Positions 35,572-46,929 of a DNA stretch of 64,000 nucleotides are shown in pieces. The DNA is from Flaveria trinervia. Taxonomy: Eukaryota; Streptophyta; Magnoliopsida; Asterales; Asteraceae. Every line of letters starts with the position of its first letter. The stretch's first letter is position 1. The notes beneath the pieces are model-generated. The model did not search any database. It saw only the letters and a list, made by a program, of their open reading frames with translations, and was not told the origin of the DNA. The stretch is taken from the NCBI GenBank assembly GCA_025506515.1, contig CM046452.1, positions 43,820,444 through 43,884,443 of the forward strand, given 5' to 3'. Both the position numbers and the translations under genes were made by a program.

Positions 35572-35961
<390 letters not shown>

Positions 35962-35966
35962 GCAAT
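35962..35966. repeat. Target-site duplication of gypsy 2, left copy (GCAAT)
   Basis: Precedes TGTCACACCC at 35967 and recurs at 49671-49675 after GGATGTCACA. Because the target is itself a repeat containing GCAAT, a chance match is possible. Confidence 0.8.
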
Positions 35967-36205
35967 TGTCACACCCTCAAAATCCACTTGCGGAGTTTTA
36001 CCGTGAGGTGTGTGAACATACCAGGATCACAGTCAATAGTTAATCAGAACGACTCCATATGCCATAATTTAAATGAAATCAACCAAAGTAAATAAATTAA
36101 ACAGTGCGGAAGCGTTTTGAAAACAACCCAAAGAAATAAAAGTTTAATTGTGGCAAAACATGTGCCAATCCAAAAGAGTAATCATTAATCATTAAATGAT
36201 AAAAT
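35967..36205 (-). repeat. Gypsy 2 LTR 3' end fragment (outer left end)
   Basis: Matches 46930-47170 in the same orientation, from TGTCACACCC to AAAATTG. There it abuts LTR start TGTGACATCC of the plus copy without any spacer. Confidence 0.9.
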
Positions 36206-38945
36206 TGTGACATCCGGTAAATTTCCGTTACCAAACTCCGTTAGTTCCGTTAAGTCTTGTATACACGTGTCGTGAGCACACACTAGTTGTCGTTTAACGT
36301 TTGTGACATAATAATAATGGGTAATGTTAATTTGGTGTGAATCTAATTGATTATGTGATTATTGGGTTATGTTTATGTGTTTACACGTTTTTAAAAGGTT
36401 AACTAGAAAATTAATCGCGTAACGCGGAAATGTGCATATTTATTCGTATGTCTTGTGTTTTTATAAAGATAAGATATATAATGATTTTCATAAGTTTATA
36501 TCTTTATATTATGAAGTTAAAAACACTTTACAAAGAGTTTAAAGCCTAGTTTTTATAAAATACAAATTACAAGGGTTAAAAGGGTAAATATGTAAATTAA
36601 AATTTAATAAAACAAACCCAAACCCTAATCCACCCCCCTTCGGCCGCGAACATCCTCCAAACACCCCTTCCTTTGTGAATTCAATCAAGAACAAGTTAGA
36701 AAGCACCAATTTGATTCGATTTCAAGGATTACAACACATAGGAAGCATCAATTTCAAGCAATTACACGTTTAAAGGTTAGGTTTTTCAAATTTTTGTGAG
36801 TTGTTCATGGTGGCTGAACCTTGGGTGCAAAATTGACCCTCATTAGGTCGAATTGGATGTTGTTTGATGATGTTAGTATGGTAGTTAGATTGTATGCATG
36901 TTAGTTAATGTCGATTATGCAAGAATTATATGTTTTTAGTGGTTTGATCATGAACTTTGGTGTTATGCAAACCCTAATTCGAAAATGGCTTGATTATGTG
37001 AAGTTGATGATTGTTTGATGAATGTATGATGATTAATAGGTTGTATGGATGTTAGGATACATTGATTTTGCAAGAAATTGGTGAATTGGAATTGGTGTTC
37101 ATAGGTTACTAATAATAGTAACTTTATTTGCATGTAATGTTGAACTATGGATGATATGATGTTATGGATGTGTTCATGGTGATAATTAGATGTTAGATTG
37201 TTGTTGTGATCATTGGAAATTCAAGAACACATGTTATAGTTCATACATTACTAAAGATAGTAACTTTTTAGGTTATGAATTGATGAGTTATGATGTTTGA
37301 ATGTTGTTGATCATGCTTAGATGATGATATGAGTTTGAATTGGTATGTTATTGATAAATCCATGAGTATATTGGTATTTGATAGATTTTGGGGTGTGCCT
37401 TCCCAAAAGGGAAACTTTATTCATGCAAAATGTGAAAGATGGTAGTTTGAACATATTTGGGATGTTAGGAGCATGTTAGTATGATCATGGATGAATTCTA
37501 ATATGGTAGAATATGATAATTTGGCTGTATGTGATGTTGGGATAATCATGAATGATATATGGACATTTATGATCATGTATGATTTGGATGTTGTTTAGTA
37601 GTAGGACATCATGTTTAGGACTGGTAATTGATTGTTGGAATGTTGTTGAATGCAATGCATATGGATAATGAATATGGTTATGATCATCATACACGCGTGC
37701 GAATCTGAGGCCCCTACTTAGTAGGATTGGCAGGGTTTAGGATGTGAAGTCGTGAGTGGCTTCACATGGCATGTGGTGAATGATTGATCTTTATGTGACA
37801 TGTTAGTTGTGTTATAACTAGTGATATGTTAATGTTCTAGATTCGCATGACCTGTATGATACTTGGTTGTATGATGATCTAAGTGTTACACCTGGATGAT
37901 ATAGCATACGTATGATCTATTTAAATGATAACCATGTATGTTATATGTGTTTGATTGCTTGAATATTTTTACAACACATAAAGGCACCAACGGGTCAAAC
38001 GGGTCAACTAGGTCAAACATGTCTGTTTTGTTTGAAAATCTTGAGTCTTTGGTTGTAGTGTACTTAGGGTTTCACATGTTCTTTGATTACACGTACTCAT
38101 GCACTTATATGATCTAGGTAACCTCTGAAGGTTGTCTGTCTATTCTGTTTGCCAAGTCAAACCCTAGTTATCCATACGCATATCAGGTGAGTTCATGCCC
38201 CACTCTTTATTTAATCTCTTTTGGGGGAGATAGCATGCTGGTAAATCACAAACGCTTTATATATTCAAGTTGTGTATAATATTATATAGTGTTGATATCA
38301 TGGAAAAGTCCTCACACTTTCAAATTGTTAATACTGAATAGCGGGGAAATTTGGGTAGTACTACTGGGTCTGACGAGCCCCACCTGTGTGACTCGAGGTC
38401 AACTGGGTGCAATTTGTCCTATGAACATTGTCACGACCTGTTAAGTCGTGGCAGGAGGCAACAACGTAACACAGTCAGCTTCAATTGCGAAATCACTATG
38501 AAATAATATTACTGTTAACGGACTAGCTATCTGTTACAATGCACTACTTTTATATCGCTATTATTAAACTGTTTATGTTTAAATATCTCTTGAACTCACC
38601 AACCATTGTGTTGACATTTTTAGTATGCTATTCTCAGGTCATTAGCTTGCTTGCCATAGGAGCACTGCATGATTCACTGCATTCTAAGACATGATCTTCA
38701 AGACAATTTTAGTATTTTAATAATTAGGGTTTACTCTTTTGGGTTGGCACCTGTTTTGCCATAGTTATACTTTCATTGCCTTGGGTTGTTTTCAAAATGC
38801 TTCCGCATTGTTTAAAGTTTGTATTTTGGTTGATTTTGTTTAAATTATGGCATATAGAGTCGTTCTGAGTAACTATTGACTGTGATCCTGGTTTGTTCAC
38901 ACGCCTCGCGGTAAAACTCCGCAAGTGGATTTTGAGGGTGTGACA
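36206..38945 (+). repeat. Gypsy 2 full LTR, plus copy
   Basis: 2740 bp from TGTGACATCC to GAGGGTGTGACA, followed by a PBS at 38949. No coding region; ORFs inside are shadows. The conserved block near 38360-38420 (GACGAGCCCCACCTG) also occurs reversed at 47460-47520. Confidence 0.92.
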
Positions 38946-38948
38946 GAT

Positions 38949-38961
38949 TGGTATCAGAGCC
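38949..38961 (+). promoter_or_regulatory. Primer binding site, gypsy 2 plus arm
   Basis: TGGTATCAGAGCC, complementary to initiator tRNA-Met, begins 3 bp after the LTR end. Confidence 0.92.
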
Positions 38962-39084
38962 ATTGGTTATAGGGAACTAGGTTGCATACACACTAGACTA
39001 TAACCGCACACAGTTTATTAGTTACCTGTGCCTTATTCTCATCTACTGTATACTCATTGGCATACACGTCACACTCTTTGCAGC

Positions 39085-39786
39085 ATGGCATCGTCTTCGA
39101 GAGCTCCGGGTAAACGACCCGAATCACCTATACGATCTGAATCCCCACCTCCCGCACCTGTACCTGATGATGGATTCGATTGGCCCCGACTGGCTTATCC
39201 CCGAGAGGAGATTGACTGGGATCAACCATTTGCATTGATGAAGCGTGACCCTCCGCGAGACTGGCGTTCGTATCCTAGATTTGTTGACCATATCATGTTT
39301 AGGGAGCGCGTACCTGTCCCAAAGCCAAGGACTAGGAACAATGCCAATCAACCCATGCCTTCACTCCCACGAACGGCGCAGACCAACGAACAACTGATTG
39401 CTGCACTAATGGCTGCACTGGATACTGAACAGCATCGAGTAAGGCGACTCACGGGTGATGTCTGTACACTACAGCAAGAGGTGTACAACCTGAGACACCA
39501 ATTGGATGAACTCGAAGAAGAACACGGGAAGACTCTGAACGGTTGTCACCATATGCAAGATGGTGTTATGGCACTCCAAGGACGCGTGACTGCTCGTGAA
39601 CAGCGGGACGCCGTAGCCGATAATAGGATTGCCATTTTAGAGGCCCAGCTAGAGGCACTTCAGATTGCTATAGCTCCTGCTCCTGCAGCAGACCCTGAGG
39701 ATGAGGAGGATCCCGAGGAGGGACCCGAGGAAGAGGAACCAGAGGAGATGGAGGATGATAGTGATGGGTCAGATGTTATCGATTGA
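39085..39786 (+). CDS. Gypsy 2 ORF1: acidic coiled-coil protein upstream of gag
   Basis: An intact ORF of 233 codons starting MASSSRAPGKRPESP; the longer frame from 39028 has an unlikely leader. Residues 1-40 are Pro/Ser rich. 40-100 contain DWPRLAYPREEIDW and RDWRSYPRFVDHIMF. About 105-200 is strongly heptad-like (LRHQLDELEEEHGK; RIAILEAQLEALQ), so a coiled coil is likely. The tail is very acidic (runs of Glu, ending DDSDGSDVID). I recognise no catalytic motif or zinc site. The position between PBS and gag, and a copy in the other arm, show that it belongs to the element. Its function is unknown; a particle or RNA-handling role is only a guess. Confidence 0.8.
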   Translation: MASSSRAPGKRPESPIRSESPPPAPVPDDGFDWPRLAYPREEIDWDQPFALMKRDPPRDWRSYPRFVDHIMFRERVPVPKPRTRNNANQPMPSLPRTAQTNEQLIAALMAALDTEQHRVRRLTGDVCTLQQEVYNLRHQLDELEEEHGKTLNGCHHMQDGVMALQGRVTAREQRDAVADNRIAILEAQLEALQIAIAPAPAADPEDEEDPEEGPEEEEPEEMEDDSDGSDVID

Positions 39787-40057
39787 CTTCTTTATATGAC
39801 TTAGACTACGTAGTGTTTTCTTTTTGAAACCTATGTGGGAAGGGTTGTTTCCCCACACGAACGACAAACTTCAATTTTGACATTGCAAAATACATTGTGA
39901 CTCATTTGCAATTTATTTACTTTGGTTATTATTTTTGTTATGAATGTTGTGGTTGTGATGATTCGTTATTTCTTTTGTGTACTGTTTACTATGCTTCAAT
40001 GAGTTAAATATGTTTGATGTTACTCATTATTGTATTTGTGAATGTAAAGTGAAAAGA
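39787..40057 (+). other. T-rich spacer between ORF1 and gag
   Basis: About 270 bp, T-rich and non-coding, with an AG just before the gag start (GTGAAAAGAATGG). It could be a second intron or just an intergenic spacer. Confidence 0.4.
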
Positions 40058-40232
40058 ATGGACGCCCGTGGACGTGGACGTGGACGTGGACGTGGTCGTG
40101 GACACGGACGTGGACGTGGCACCGGAGAACAGGGTGGTGGTGCTATTAACATGACTCCCGCAGAATTGGCGGCTCTAATTAATGAGCATGTTCAGGCGGT
40201 GGTGGCTGCTGCCCACGCGGGTCAGCCAGCAG
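40058..40232 (+). CDS. Gypsy 2 gag exon 1 (RG-rich N-terminus)
   Basis: Starts MDARGRGRGRGRGRG, an Arg-Gly repeat likely to bind RNA. It continues GAINMTPAELAALINEHVQA and AAHAGQPA, the conserved N-terminal helix of Tekay-type Gag. It ends CCAGCAG before GTAAACG. Without splicing, a stop follows three codons later (GKR stop). Joining to exon 2 keeps the frame (phase 1) and restores a Gly before PPVCTYKSF, which is how related Gags read. Confidence 0.7.
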
Positions 40233-40313
40233 GTAAACGATGACAGAAAGACAAATCTGATATCCTTTATAACTGTAGGGGATGTCTGATTAATGTGTGT
40301 TGTGTTAAAACAG
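40233..40313 (+). other. Putative 81-bp GT-AG intron in gag
   Basis: The donor is CAG/GTAAAC, there is a CTGAT branch-like motif at about 40286-40290, and the acceptor is TTAAAACAG/GA. It contains in-frame stops, so translation needs removal or a bypass. The other arm has the same feature at 45565-45644 (80 bp, same borders). Confidence 0.6.
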
Positions 40314-41270
40314 GACCACCAGTGTGTACATACAAGTCCTTCATGGACTGTAAACCACACACCTACAACGGTACAGAGGGTGATGTAGGGCTTGTACGCT
40401 GGTTTGAGAAGACTGAGTCCGTTTTCTCCAAATGTAACTGTCCACCAGCGGATCAAGTAAAGTATGCCACTGGGACTTTAGAGGGTGTTGCTTTGTCTTG
40501 GTGGAACGCGCAAGTCCAGATGCTTGGACAAGCGATGGCGAATGGACTTCCATGGGATGAGTTCAAAGCAATGATGACCGAGGAGTACTGTCCTCGTAGC
40601 GAAGTACAGAAGTTAGATATGGAGTTCTGGCAACTAAAAATGCAGGGCTCGGAAATTGAGGCTTACACCACCAGAACCCATGAATTAGCAACTTTGTGCC
40701 CGGGAATGGTGAATGAGGTGCATAAAAGGATAGAGCATTACATACGGGGATTGGTACCTGAAATCCAGAGTATGGTAACTGCTTCCAATCCAGCCACAAT
40801 TCAGCAAGCCATCCAGCTAGCTCACAGGCTAACGGACCAAGCCGTGGAGCAAGGACGTCTACCCAAACGGGGCGTTGTGGCAAGCGTGCCCGACAACAAA
40901 AGAAAGTGGGACAATGCCAACAACACCAAAGCATCATCATCTTCCAGTGGTCAACGTCAATCTCAGCAGCAGCAACAGCCAGTTCAGCAGCAACGGAGGT
41001 TTGACAATAACCGTAACTCCAACCAGACGCCTGCAAATAATCAAGGACCCAGTGGTTATGGTGGGAGACATCCGAAGTGTACTCGGTGTAATTACCATCA
41101 TGTGGGAATATGTGATAGCTTCAAGTGTCAACGTTGTGCAAAAATTGGACACGCTGCGAAGGATTGTCGTGGTGAATTAATGAGGAGGCCACAACAACCT
41201 CAAGAAACTCCCAAGATTGTTTTGAATGTGGGAAAGAAGGGCATTACAAGCGAAGCTGCCCACAACTAAG
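40314..41270 (+). pseudogene. Gypsy 2 gag exon 2, plus arm
   Basis: CTYKSFMDCKPHTYNGTEG, VRWFEKTESVFSKCNCPP, LEGVALSWWNAQVQMLG and MTEEYCPRSEVQKL form the Retrotrans_gag capsid core. HRLTDQAVEQGRLPKRG leads into a Gln/Ser/Asn-rich stretch. Zinc-binding residues follow: CTRCNYHHVGIC, then CQRCAKIGHAAKDC in frame, and CFECGKKGHYKRSCP only after a frameshift near 41215. The core is otherwise intact. It packages element RNA. Confidence 0.85.
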
Positions 41271-42000
41271 GGGGAACAGAAATGGCAACAACAACAACAA
41301 CACCAAGAACCATGGTAACAACAACAACAATGGTAATAATAACAACAATGGTGGAAATGGCACTGGAATGGCAGCAATAAAGATGGAGCCAAGGGGAGAG
41401 CCTTCGTCATTGGCTCAGGTGAGGCTCTAAATGATCCCACAACTGTTACTGGTAGATTCCCTGTTAATGGTTGTTTTGCTACGGTACTATTTGATACTGG
41501 AGCCGATAGGAGTTTTGTGTCCTTAAAGTTCTGTCGTCTCTTAAGTGGTATACCCTCTGCTGTAGAATCTAAATACACTGTGGAATTAGCCGACGGTAAA
41601 CAAATCCATGTAACGCATATCCTTAAAGACTGTAAGATAGAACTTGCTGGTCATACTTTCGCTATAGATCTCATGCCTGTTACAATGGGGAGTTTTGATG
41701 TTGTGATAGGCATGGATTGGCTCTCTAGCAAGCAAGCGGAAGTCATATGTCACAAGAAGATCATACGGATCCCGGTTGGTGATCAAATCCTTACCGTCAG
41801 AGGTGATAGAAGTGGTGCTGTGATAGGCATCATCTCATATATGAAAGCTCAAAAGTTGTTACGAAAGGGCCGTGTGGCTATCCTAGCACTTGTAACCGAT
41901 AAGCAAAAGGAAGAAAGAGAATGGAGGATATTCCCGCAGTACGCAACTTTCCAGAGGTGTTCCCAGAGGATCTACCTGGATTACCACCTCACCGCCAAGT
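41271..42000 (+). pseudogene. Gypsy 2 protease, plus arm
   Basis: After a frame change near 41400, ATVLFDTGADRSFVSLKFC gives the catalytic DTGA. It continues through VELADGKQIHVTHILKDCKI, GSFDVVIGMDWLSSKQAEV and KIIRIPVGDQILTVRGDRSG. A frameshift near 41930 scrambles the protease-RT junction (DFPEVFPED appears in another frame). Confidence 0.85.
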
Positions 42001-42688
42001 GGAATTCCAGATTAAGTTGACTCCCGCGCAGCTCCGATTGCTAGGGCACCTTATCGATTAGCACCAAACGAACTACAGGAGTTGTCGTCACAACTTCAGG
42101 AGCTTTTGGATAAGGGCTTTATTCGACCTAGTACATCACCTTGGGGAGCTCCTGTTCTCTTTGTTAAGAAGAAGGATGGCACATTCCGGATGTGCATCGA
42201 TTATCGAGAGTTAAACAAAGTTACAGTCAAGAACCGATACCCTTTACCTCGTATTGACGACTTGTTCGATCAGCTTCAAGGATCAAGCTATTACTCGAAG
42301 ATTGACTTGAGATCTGGTTATCATCAACTCAGAGTTCGAGAAGAAGACATTCCCAAGACTGCGTTTCGTACTCGTTATGGTCATTATGAGTTCTTAGTCA
42401 TGCCTTTTGGGTTGACTAATGCACCTGCTGTGTTCATGGACCTCATGAACCGCGTGTGCAAACCTTATCTGGATCAGTTTGTCATTGTGTTCATCGATGA
42501 TATACTGATATACTCTAGGACCAAGGAGGAGCATGAAGAGCACTTACGAATGATCTTAGAACTGTTGAAAAATGAGCAGCTGTATGCTAAATTCTCAAAG
42601 TGTGACTTTTGGATAAGAGAAGTACAATTCTTAGGTCACATTGTTAATGAGAAAGGAATACACGTTGATCCTGCCAAAATTGAGGCAG
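42001..42688 (+). pseudogene. Gypsy 2 reverse transcriptase, plus arm, truncated
   Basis: One open frame carries LQELLDKGFIRPSTSPWGAP, FRMCIDYRELNKVTVKNRYP, KIDLRSGYHQLRV, YEFLVMPFGLTNAPAVF and the catalytic FIDDILIYSRTK. It ends at HVDPAKIEA (42686) and jumps straight into RNase H sequence (IWRHYLYG, out of frame) at the palindrome. About 390 bp of connection and RNase H present in the other arm are missing here. There is no integrase. Confidence 0.92.
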
Positions 42689-42801
42689 GATCTGGAGACA
42701 TTACTTGTACGGTACCAAGTGCACTATCTACACCGATCACAAGACTCTTGTGATCGGTGTAGATAGTGCACTTGGTACCGTACAAGTAATGTCTCCAGAT
42801 C
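42689..42801. repeat. Perfect 113-bp palindrome at the foldback centre
   Basis: Two 55-bp arms of RNase H sequence (GATCTGGAGACATTACTTG outward) flank a 3-nt loop ACT at 42744-42746. I find no mismatch. It marks where the plus and minus copies meet. Confidence 0.95.
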
Positions 42802-44470
42802 TTAAGGCAAAAACCACTGCACCTAATTCTAAGTCATGGGTGGTATAGTTCTTCTCATGAACCTTTAGTTGTCTCGAGGCGTAGGCTATCACCTTATCTC
42901 GTTGCATCAAGACACAACCCAATCCTTGAATGGATGCATCGCAATACACCACAAAGTCATCTGTTCCCTCTAGTAATGCTAATATCGGGGCAGTACAGAG
43001 TTTTTGTTTTAATAATTGGAAGCTGATTCTTGACTCTCATTCCATTGTATGTCGTTCCTTTGTGATTCAAGGCTATGAGAGGTTGTGCGATCGTAGAATA
43101 TCCTTCTATGAATCGGTGGTAATATCCTGCTAATCCTAGAAATTGTCTTATCTCGCTTGGCGTTTTGGGTGTAGTCCAATTCTTTATCGCCTCAATTTTG
43201 GCAGGATCAACGTGTATTCCTTTCTCATTAACAATATGACCTAGGAATTGTACTTCTCTTATCCAAAAGTCACACTTTGAGAATTTAGCATACAGCTGCT
43301 CATTTTTCAATAGTTCCAAGATCATTCGTAAGTGCTCTTCATGCTCCTCCTTGGTCCTAGAATATATCAGTATATCATCGATGAACACAATGACAAACTG
43401 ATCAAGATACGGTTTGCACACGCGGTTCATGAGGTCCATGAACACAGCAGGTGCATTAGTCAACCCAAAAGGCATGACCAAGAACTCACAATGACCATAA
43501 CGAGTACGAAACGCAGTCTTGGGAATGTCTTCTTCTCGAACTCTGAGTTGATGATAACCAGATCTCAAGTCAATCTTCGAATAATAGCTTCATCCTTGAA
43601 GCTGATCGAACAAGTCGTCGATACGAGGTAAAGGGTATTGGTTCTTGACTGTTACCTTGTTTAACTCTCTAGCATTGATGCACATTCGGAATGTGCCATC
43701 CTTCTTCTTAACAAAGAGAACGGGAGCTCCCCAAGGTGATGTACTAGGTCGAATAAAGCCCTTATCCAAAAGCTCCTGAAGTTGTGACGACAACTCCTGT
43801 AGTTCGTTCGGTGCTAATCGATAAGGTGCCCTAGCAATCGGAGCTGCGCCGGGAGTCAACTCAATCTGGAATTCCACTTGGCGGTGAGGTGGTAATCCAG
43901 GAAGATCCTCTGGGAACACCTCTGGAAAGTCGCATACTACAGGAATAACCTCCATTCTCTTTTCTTCTGCCTGCTTATCGGTTACAAGTGCTAGAATAGC
44001 CACACGACCCTTTCGTAATAACTTTTGAGCTTTCATGTATGAGATGATGCCTATCACAACACCACTCCTATCACCTCTGACGGTAAGAATTTGATCACCA
44101 ATCGGAATCCGTATGATCTTCTCATGACATATGACTTCCGCTTGCTTGCTAGAGAGCCAATCCATGCCTATCACAACATCAAAACTCCCCAGCGTAACAG
44201 GCATGAGATCTATAGTGAAAGTATGACCAGCAAGTTCTATCTTACAGTCTTTAAGGATATGCGTTACATGGATTTGTTTACCGTCGGCTAATTCCACAGT
44301 GTATTTAGATTCTAAAGCAGAGGGTATATCACATAAATGACTACAGAACTTTAAGGACACAAAACTCCTATCGGCTCCAGTATCAAATAGTACCGTAGCA
44401 AAACAACCATTAATAGAGAATCTACTAGTAACAGTTGTGGGATCATTTAGAGCCTCACCTGAGTCGATGA
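42802..44470 (-). pseudogene. Gypsy 2 protease, RT and RNase H start, minus arm
   Basis: The frame at 44360-43590 runs from SLKFCSHLCDIPSALESKYT through the protease C-terminus into RT (DFPEVFPEDLPGLPPHRQVE, RMCINARELNKV), broken by one TGA near 43590. It resumes KIDLRSGYHQ to FIDDILIYSRTKEE, HVDPAKIEAIKNWTTPKTPS, FLGLAGYYHRFIEGYS, and then RNase H VYCDASIQGLGCVLMQRDK. A one-base loss at the edge of the palindrome (FALRSGDI for FALKIWRHY) ends the frame. The protease DTGAD is at about 44370. Confidence 0.9.
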
Positions 44471-45564
44471 CGAAGGCTCTCCCCTTGGCTCCATCTTTAT
44501 TGCAGCCATTTCCAGTACCATTTCCACCATTGTTGTTATTATTACCATTGTTGTTGTTGTTACCGTGGTTGTTGGTATTGTTGTTGTTGTTGCCATTACC
44601 ATTCCTCCTTAGTTGTGGGCAGTTTCGCCTGTAATGCCCTTCTTTCCCACATTCAAAACAACCCTTGGGAGTTTCTTGAGGTTGTTGTGGCCTCCTTACC
44701 AGTTCACCACGACAATCCTACGCAGCATGTCCAATTTTTCCACAACGTTGACACTTGAAGCTATCACACCCTCCCACATGATGGTAATTACACCGAGTAC
44801 ACTTCGGATGTCTCCCACCATAACCACTGGGTCCTTGATTATTTGCAAGCATCTGGTTGGGGTTAAGGTTATTGTCAAACCTCCGTTGCTGCTGAACTGG
44901 CTGTTGTTGCTGTTGAGATTGAGGTTGACCACTGGAAGATGATGCTGCTTTGGTGTTGTTGGCATTATCCCACTTCCTTTTGTTGTCGGCACGCTTGCCA
45001 CAGCGCCCCGTTTGGGTAGACGTCCTTGCTCCACGGCTTGGTCAGTTAGCCTGTGAGCTAGTTAGATGGTTTGCTGAATTGTGGCTGGATTGGAAGCAGT
45101 TACCATACTTTGGATTTCAGGTACCAATCCTCGTATGTAATGCTCTATCCTTTTATGCACCTCATTCACCATTTCCGGGCACAAAGTTACTAATTCATGG
45201 GTTCTGGTGGTGTAAGCCTCAATTTCCGAGCCCTGCATTTTCAATTGCCAGAACTCCATCTCTAACTTCTGCACTTCGCTGCGAGGACAGTACTCCTCGG
45301 TCATCATTGCTTTGAACTCATCCCATGGAAGTCCATTCGCCATCGCTTATCCAAGCATCTGGACTTGCGCGTTCCACCAAGACAGAGCAGCACCCTCTAA
45401 AGTCCCGGTGGCATACTTTACTTGATCCGCTGGTGGACAGTTACATTTGAAGAAAACAGACACAGTCTTCTTGAACCAGCGTACAAGCCCTACAGCACCC
45501 TCTGTACCGATGTAGGTCTGTGGTTTACAGTCCATGAAGGACTTGTAGGTACACACTGGTGGTC
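44471..45564 (-). pseudogene. Gypsy 2 gag exon 2, minus arm
   Basis: Same Gag core as the plus arm (CTYKSFMDCKPQTYIGTEG; WWNAQVQMLG; MTEEYCPRSEVQKLEMEFWQ). It has a CAA-to-TAA stop at about 45347 and a frameshift near 45060. Knuckle sequences CxCAKIGHAAxDC-like and CFECGKKGHYRRNCP-like lie around 44630-44760. Confidence 0.85.
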
Positions 45565-45644
45565 CTGTTTTAACACAACACACATTAATCAAACATCCCC
45601 TACAGTTATGAAGGATATCAGATTTATCTTTCTATCATGTTTAC
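45565..45644 (-). other. Putative 80-bp GT-AG intron in gag, minus arm
   Basis: CAG/GTAAACATG at the left border and TTAAAACAG/GACC at the right border, aligned to the plus-arm intron with a few substitutions and one base less. Confidence 0.6.
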
Positions 45645-45819
45645 CTGCTGGCTGACCCGCGTGGGCAGCAGCCACTGTCGCCTGAACATGCTCATTAATT
45701 AGAGCAGCCAATTCTGCGGGAGTCATGTTAATAGCACCACCACCCTGTTCTCCGGTGCCACGTCCACGTCCGCGTCCACGACCACGTCCACGTCCACGTC
45801 CACGTCCACGGGCGTCCAT
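45645..45819 (-). CDS. Gypsy 2 gag exon 1, minus arm
   Basis: MDARGRGRGRGRGRG and GGGAINMTPAELAALINEHV, then AAAHAGQPAG, parallel to 40058-40232 and open throughout. Splicing as in the plus arm would join it in frame to GPPVCTYKSF. Confidence 0.7.
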
Positions 45820-46091
45820 TCTTTTCACTTTACATTCACAAATACAATAATGAGTAACATCAAACATATTTAACTCATTGAAGCATAGTAAATAGTAAAC
45901 AAAAGAAATAACGAATCATCACAACCACAACATTCGTAACAAAAATAATAACAAAGTAAATAAATTGCAAATGAGTCACAATGTATTTAGCAATGTCAAA
46001 ATTGAAGTTTGTTGTTCATGTGGGGAAACAACCCTTCCCACATAGGTTTCAAAAAAGAAAACACTACGTAGTCTAAGTCATATAAAGAAGT

Positions 46092-46791
46092 CAATTGACG
46101 ACATCTGACCCATCACTATCATCCTCCATCTCTTCTGGTTCCTCCTCCTCGGGTCCCTCCTCGGGATCCTCCTCATCCTCAGGGTCTGCTGCAGGAGCAG
46201 GAGCTATAGCAATCTAAAGTGCCGCTAATTGGGCTTCTAAAATGGCAATCCTATTATCGGCTACGGCGTCCCGCTGTTCACGAGCAGTCACGCGCCCTTG
46301 GAGTGCCATAAGACCATCTTGCATATGGTGACAACCGTTCAGGGTCTTCCCGTGTTCTTCCTCGAGTTCATCCATTGATGTCTTAGGTTGTACACCTCTT
46401 GCTGTAGTGTACAGACATCACCCGTGAGCCGCCTTACTCGATGCTGTTCTGTATCCAGTGCAGCCATTAGTGCAGCAATCAGTTGCTCGTTGGACTGCGC
46501 CGTTCGTGGGAGTGAAGGCATGGGTTGATTGGCATTTTTCCTAGTCCTTGGCTTTGGGACAGGTACGCGCTCCCTAAACATGATATGATCAACAAATCTA
46601 GGATAGGAACGCCAGTCTCGCGGAGGGTCACGCTTCATCAATGCAAATGGTTGATGCCAGTCAATCTCCTCTCGGGGATAAGCCAGTCGGGGCCAATCGA
46701 ATCCATCATCAGGTATAGGTGCAGGAGGTGGGGTTTCAGATCGTGTAGGTGATTCAGGTCGTTTACCCAGAGCTCTCGAAGACGATGCCAT
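46092..46791 (-). pseudogene. Gypsy 2 ORF1, minus arm, broken
   Basis: Starts MASSSRALGKRPESP and matches 39085-39786. A frameshift near 46375 (after NLRHQ) and a CAG-to-TAG change near 46215 interrupt it. The C-terminal acidic tail is still recognisable to the end at 46092. Confidence 0.85.
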
Positions 46792-46913
46792 GCTGCAGAG
46801 AGTGTGACGTGTATGCCATGAGTATACAGTAGATGAGAATAAGGCACAGGTAACTAATTAACTGTGTGCAGTTATAGTCTAGTGTGTATGCAACCTAGTT
46901 CCCTATAACCAAT

Positions 46914-46926
46914 GGCTCTGATACCA
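46914..46926 (-). promoter_or_regulatory. Primer binding site, gypsy 2 minus arm
   Basis: On minus, TGGTATCAGAGCC follows LTR end GTGTGACA by 3 bp. Confidence 0.92.
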
Positions 46927-46929
46927 ATC

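Noticed and set aside
40341..41578. Minus-strand ORFs opposite gypsy 2 gag (40341-40553, 40563-41036, 41177-41578)
   Set aside because: Antisense shadows of the gag coding region; no independent motif.
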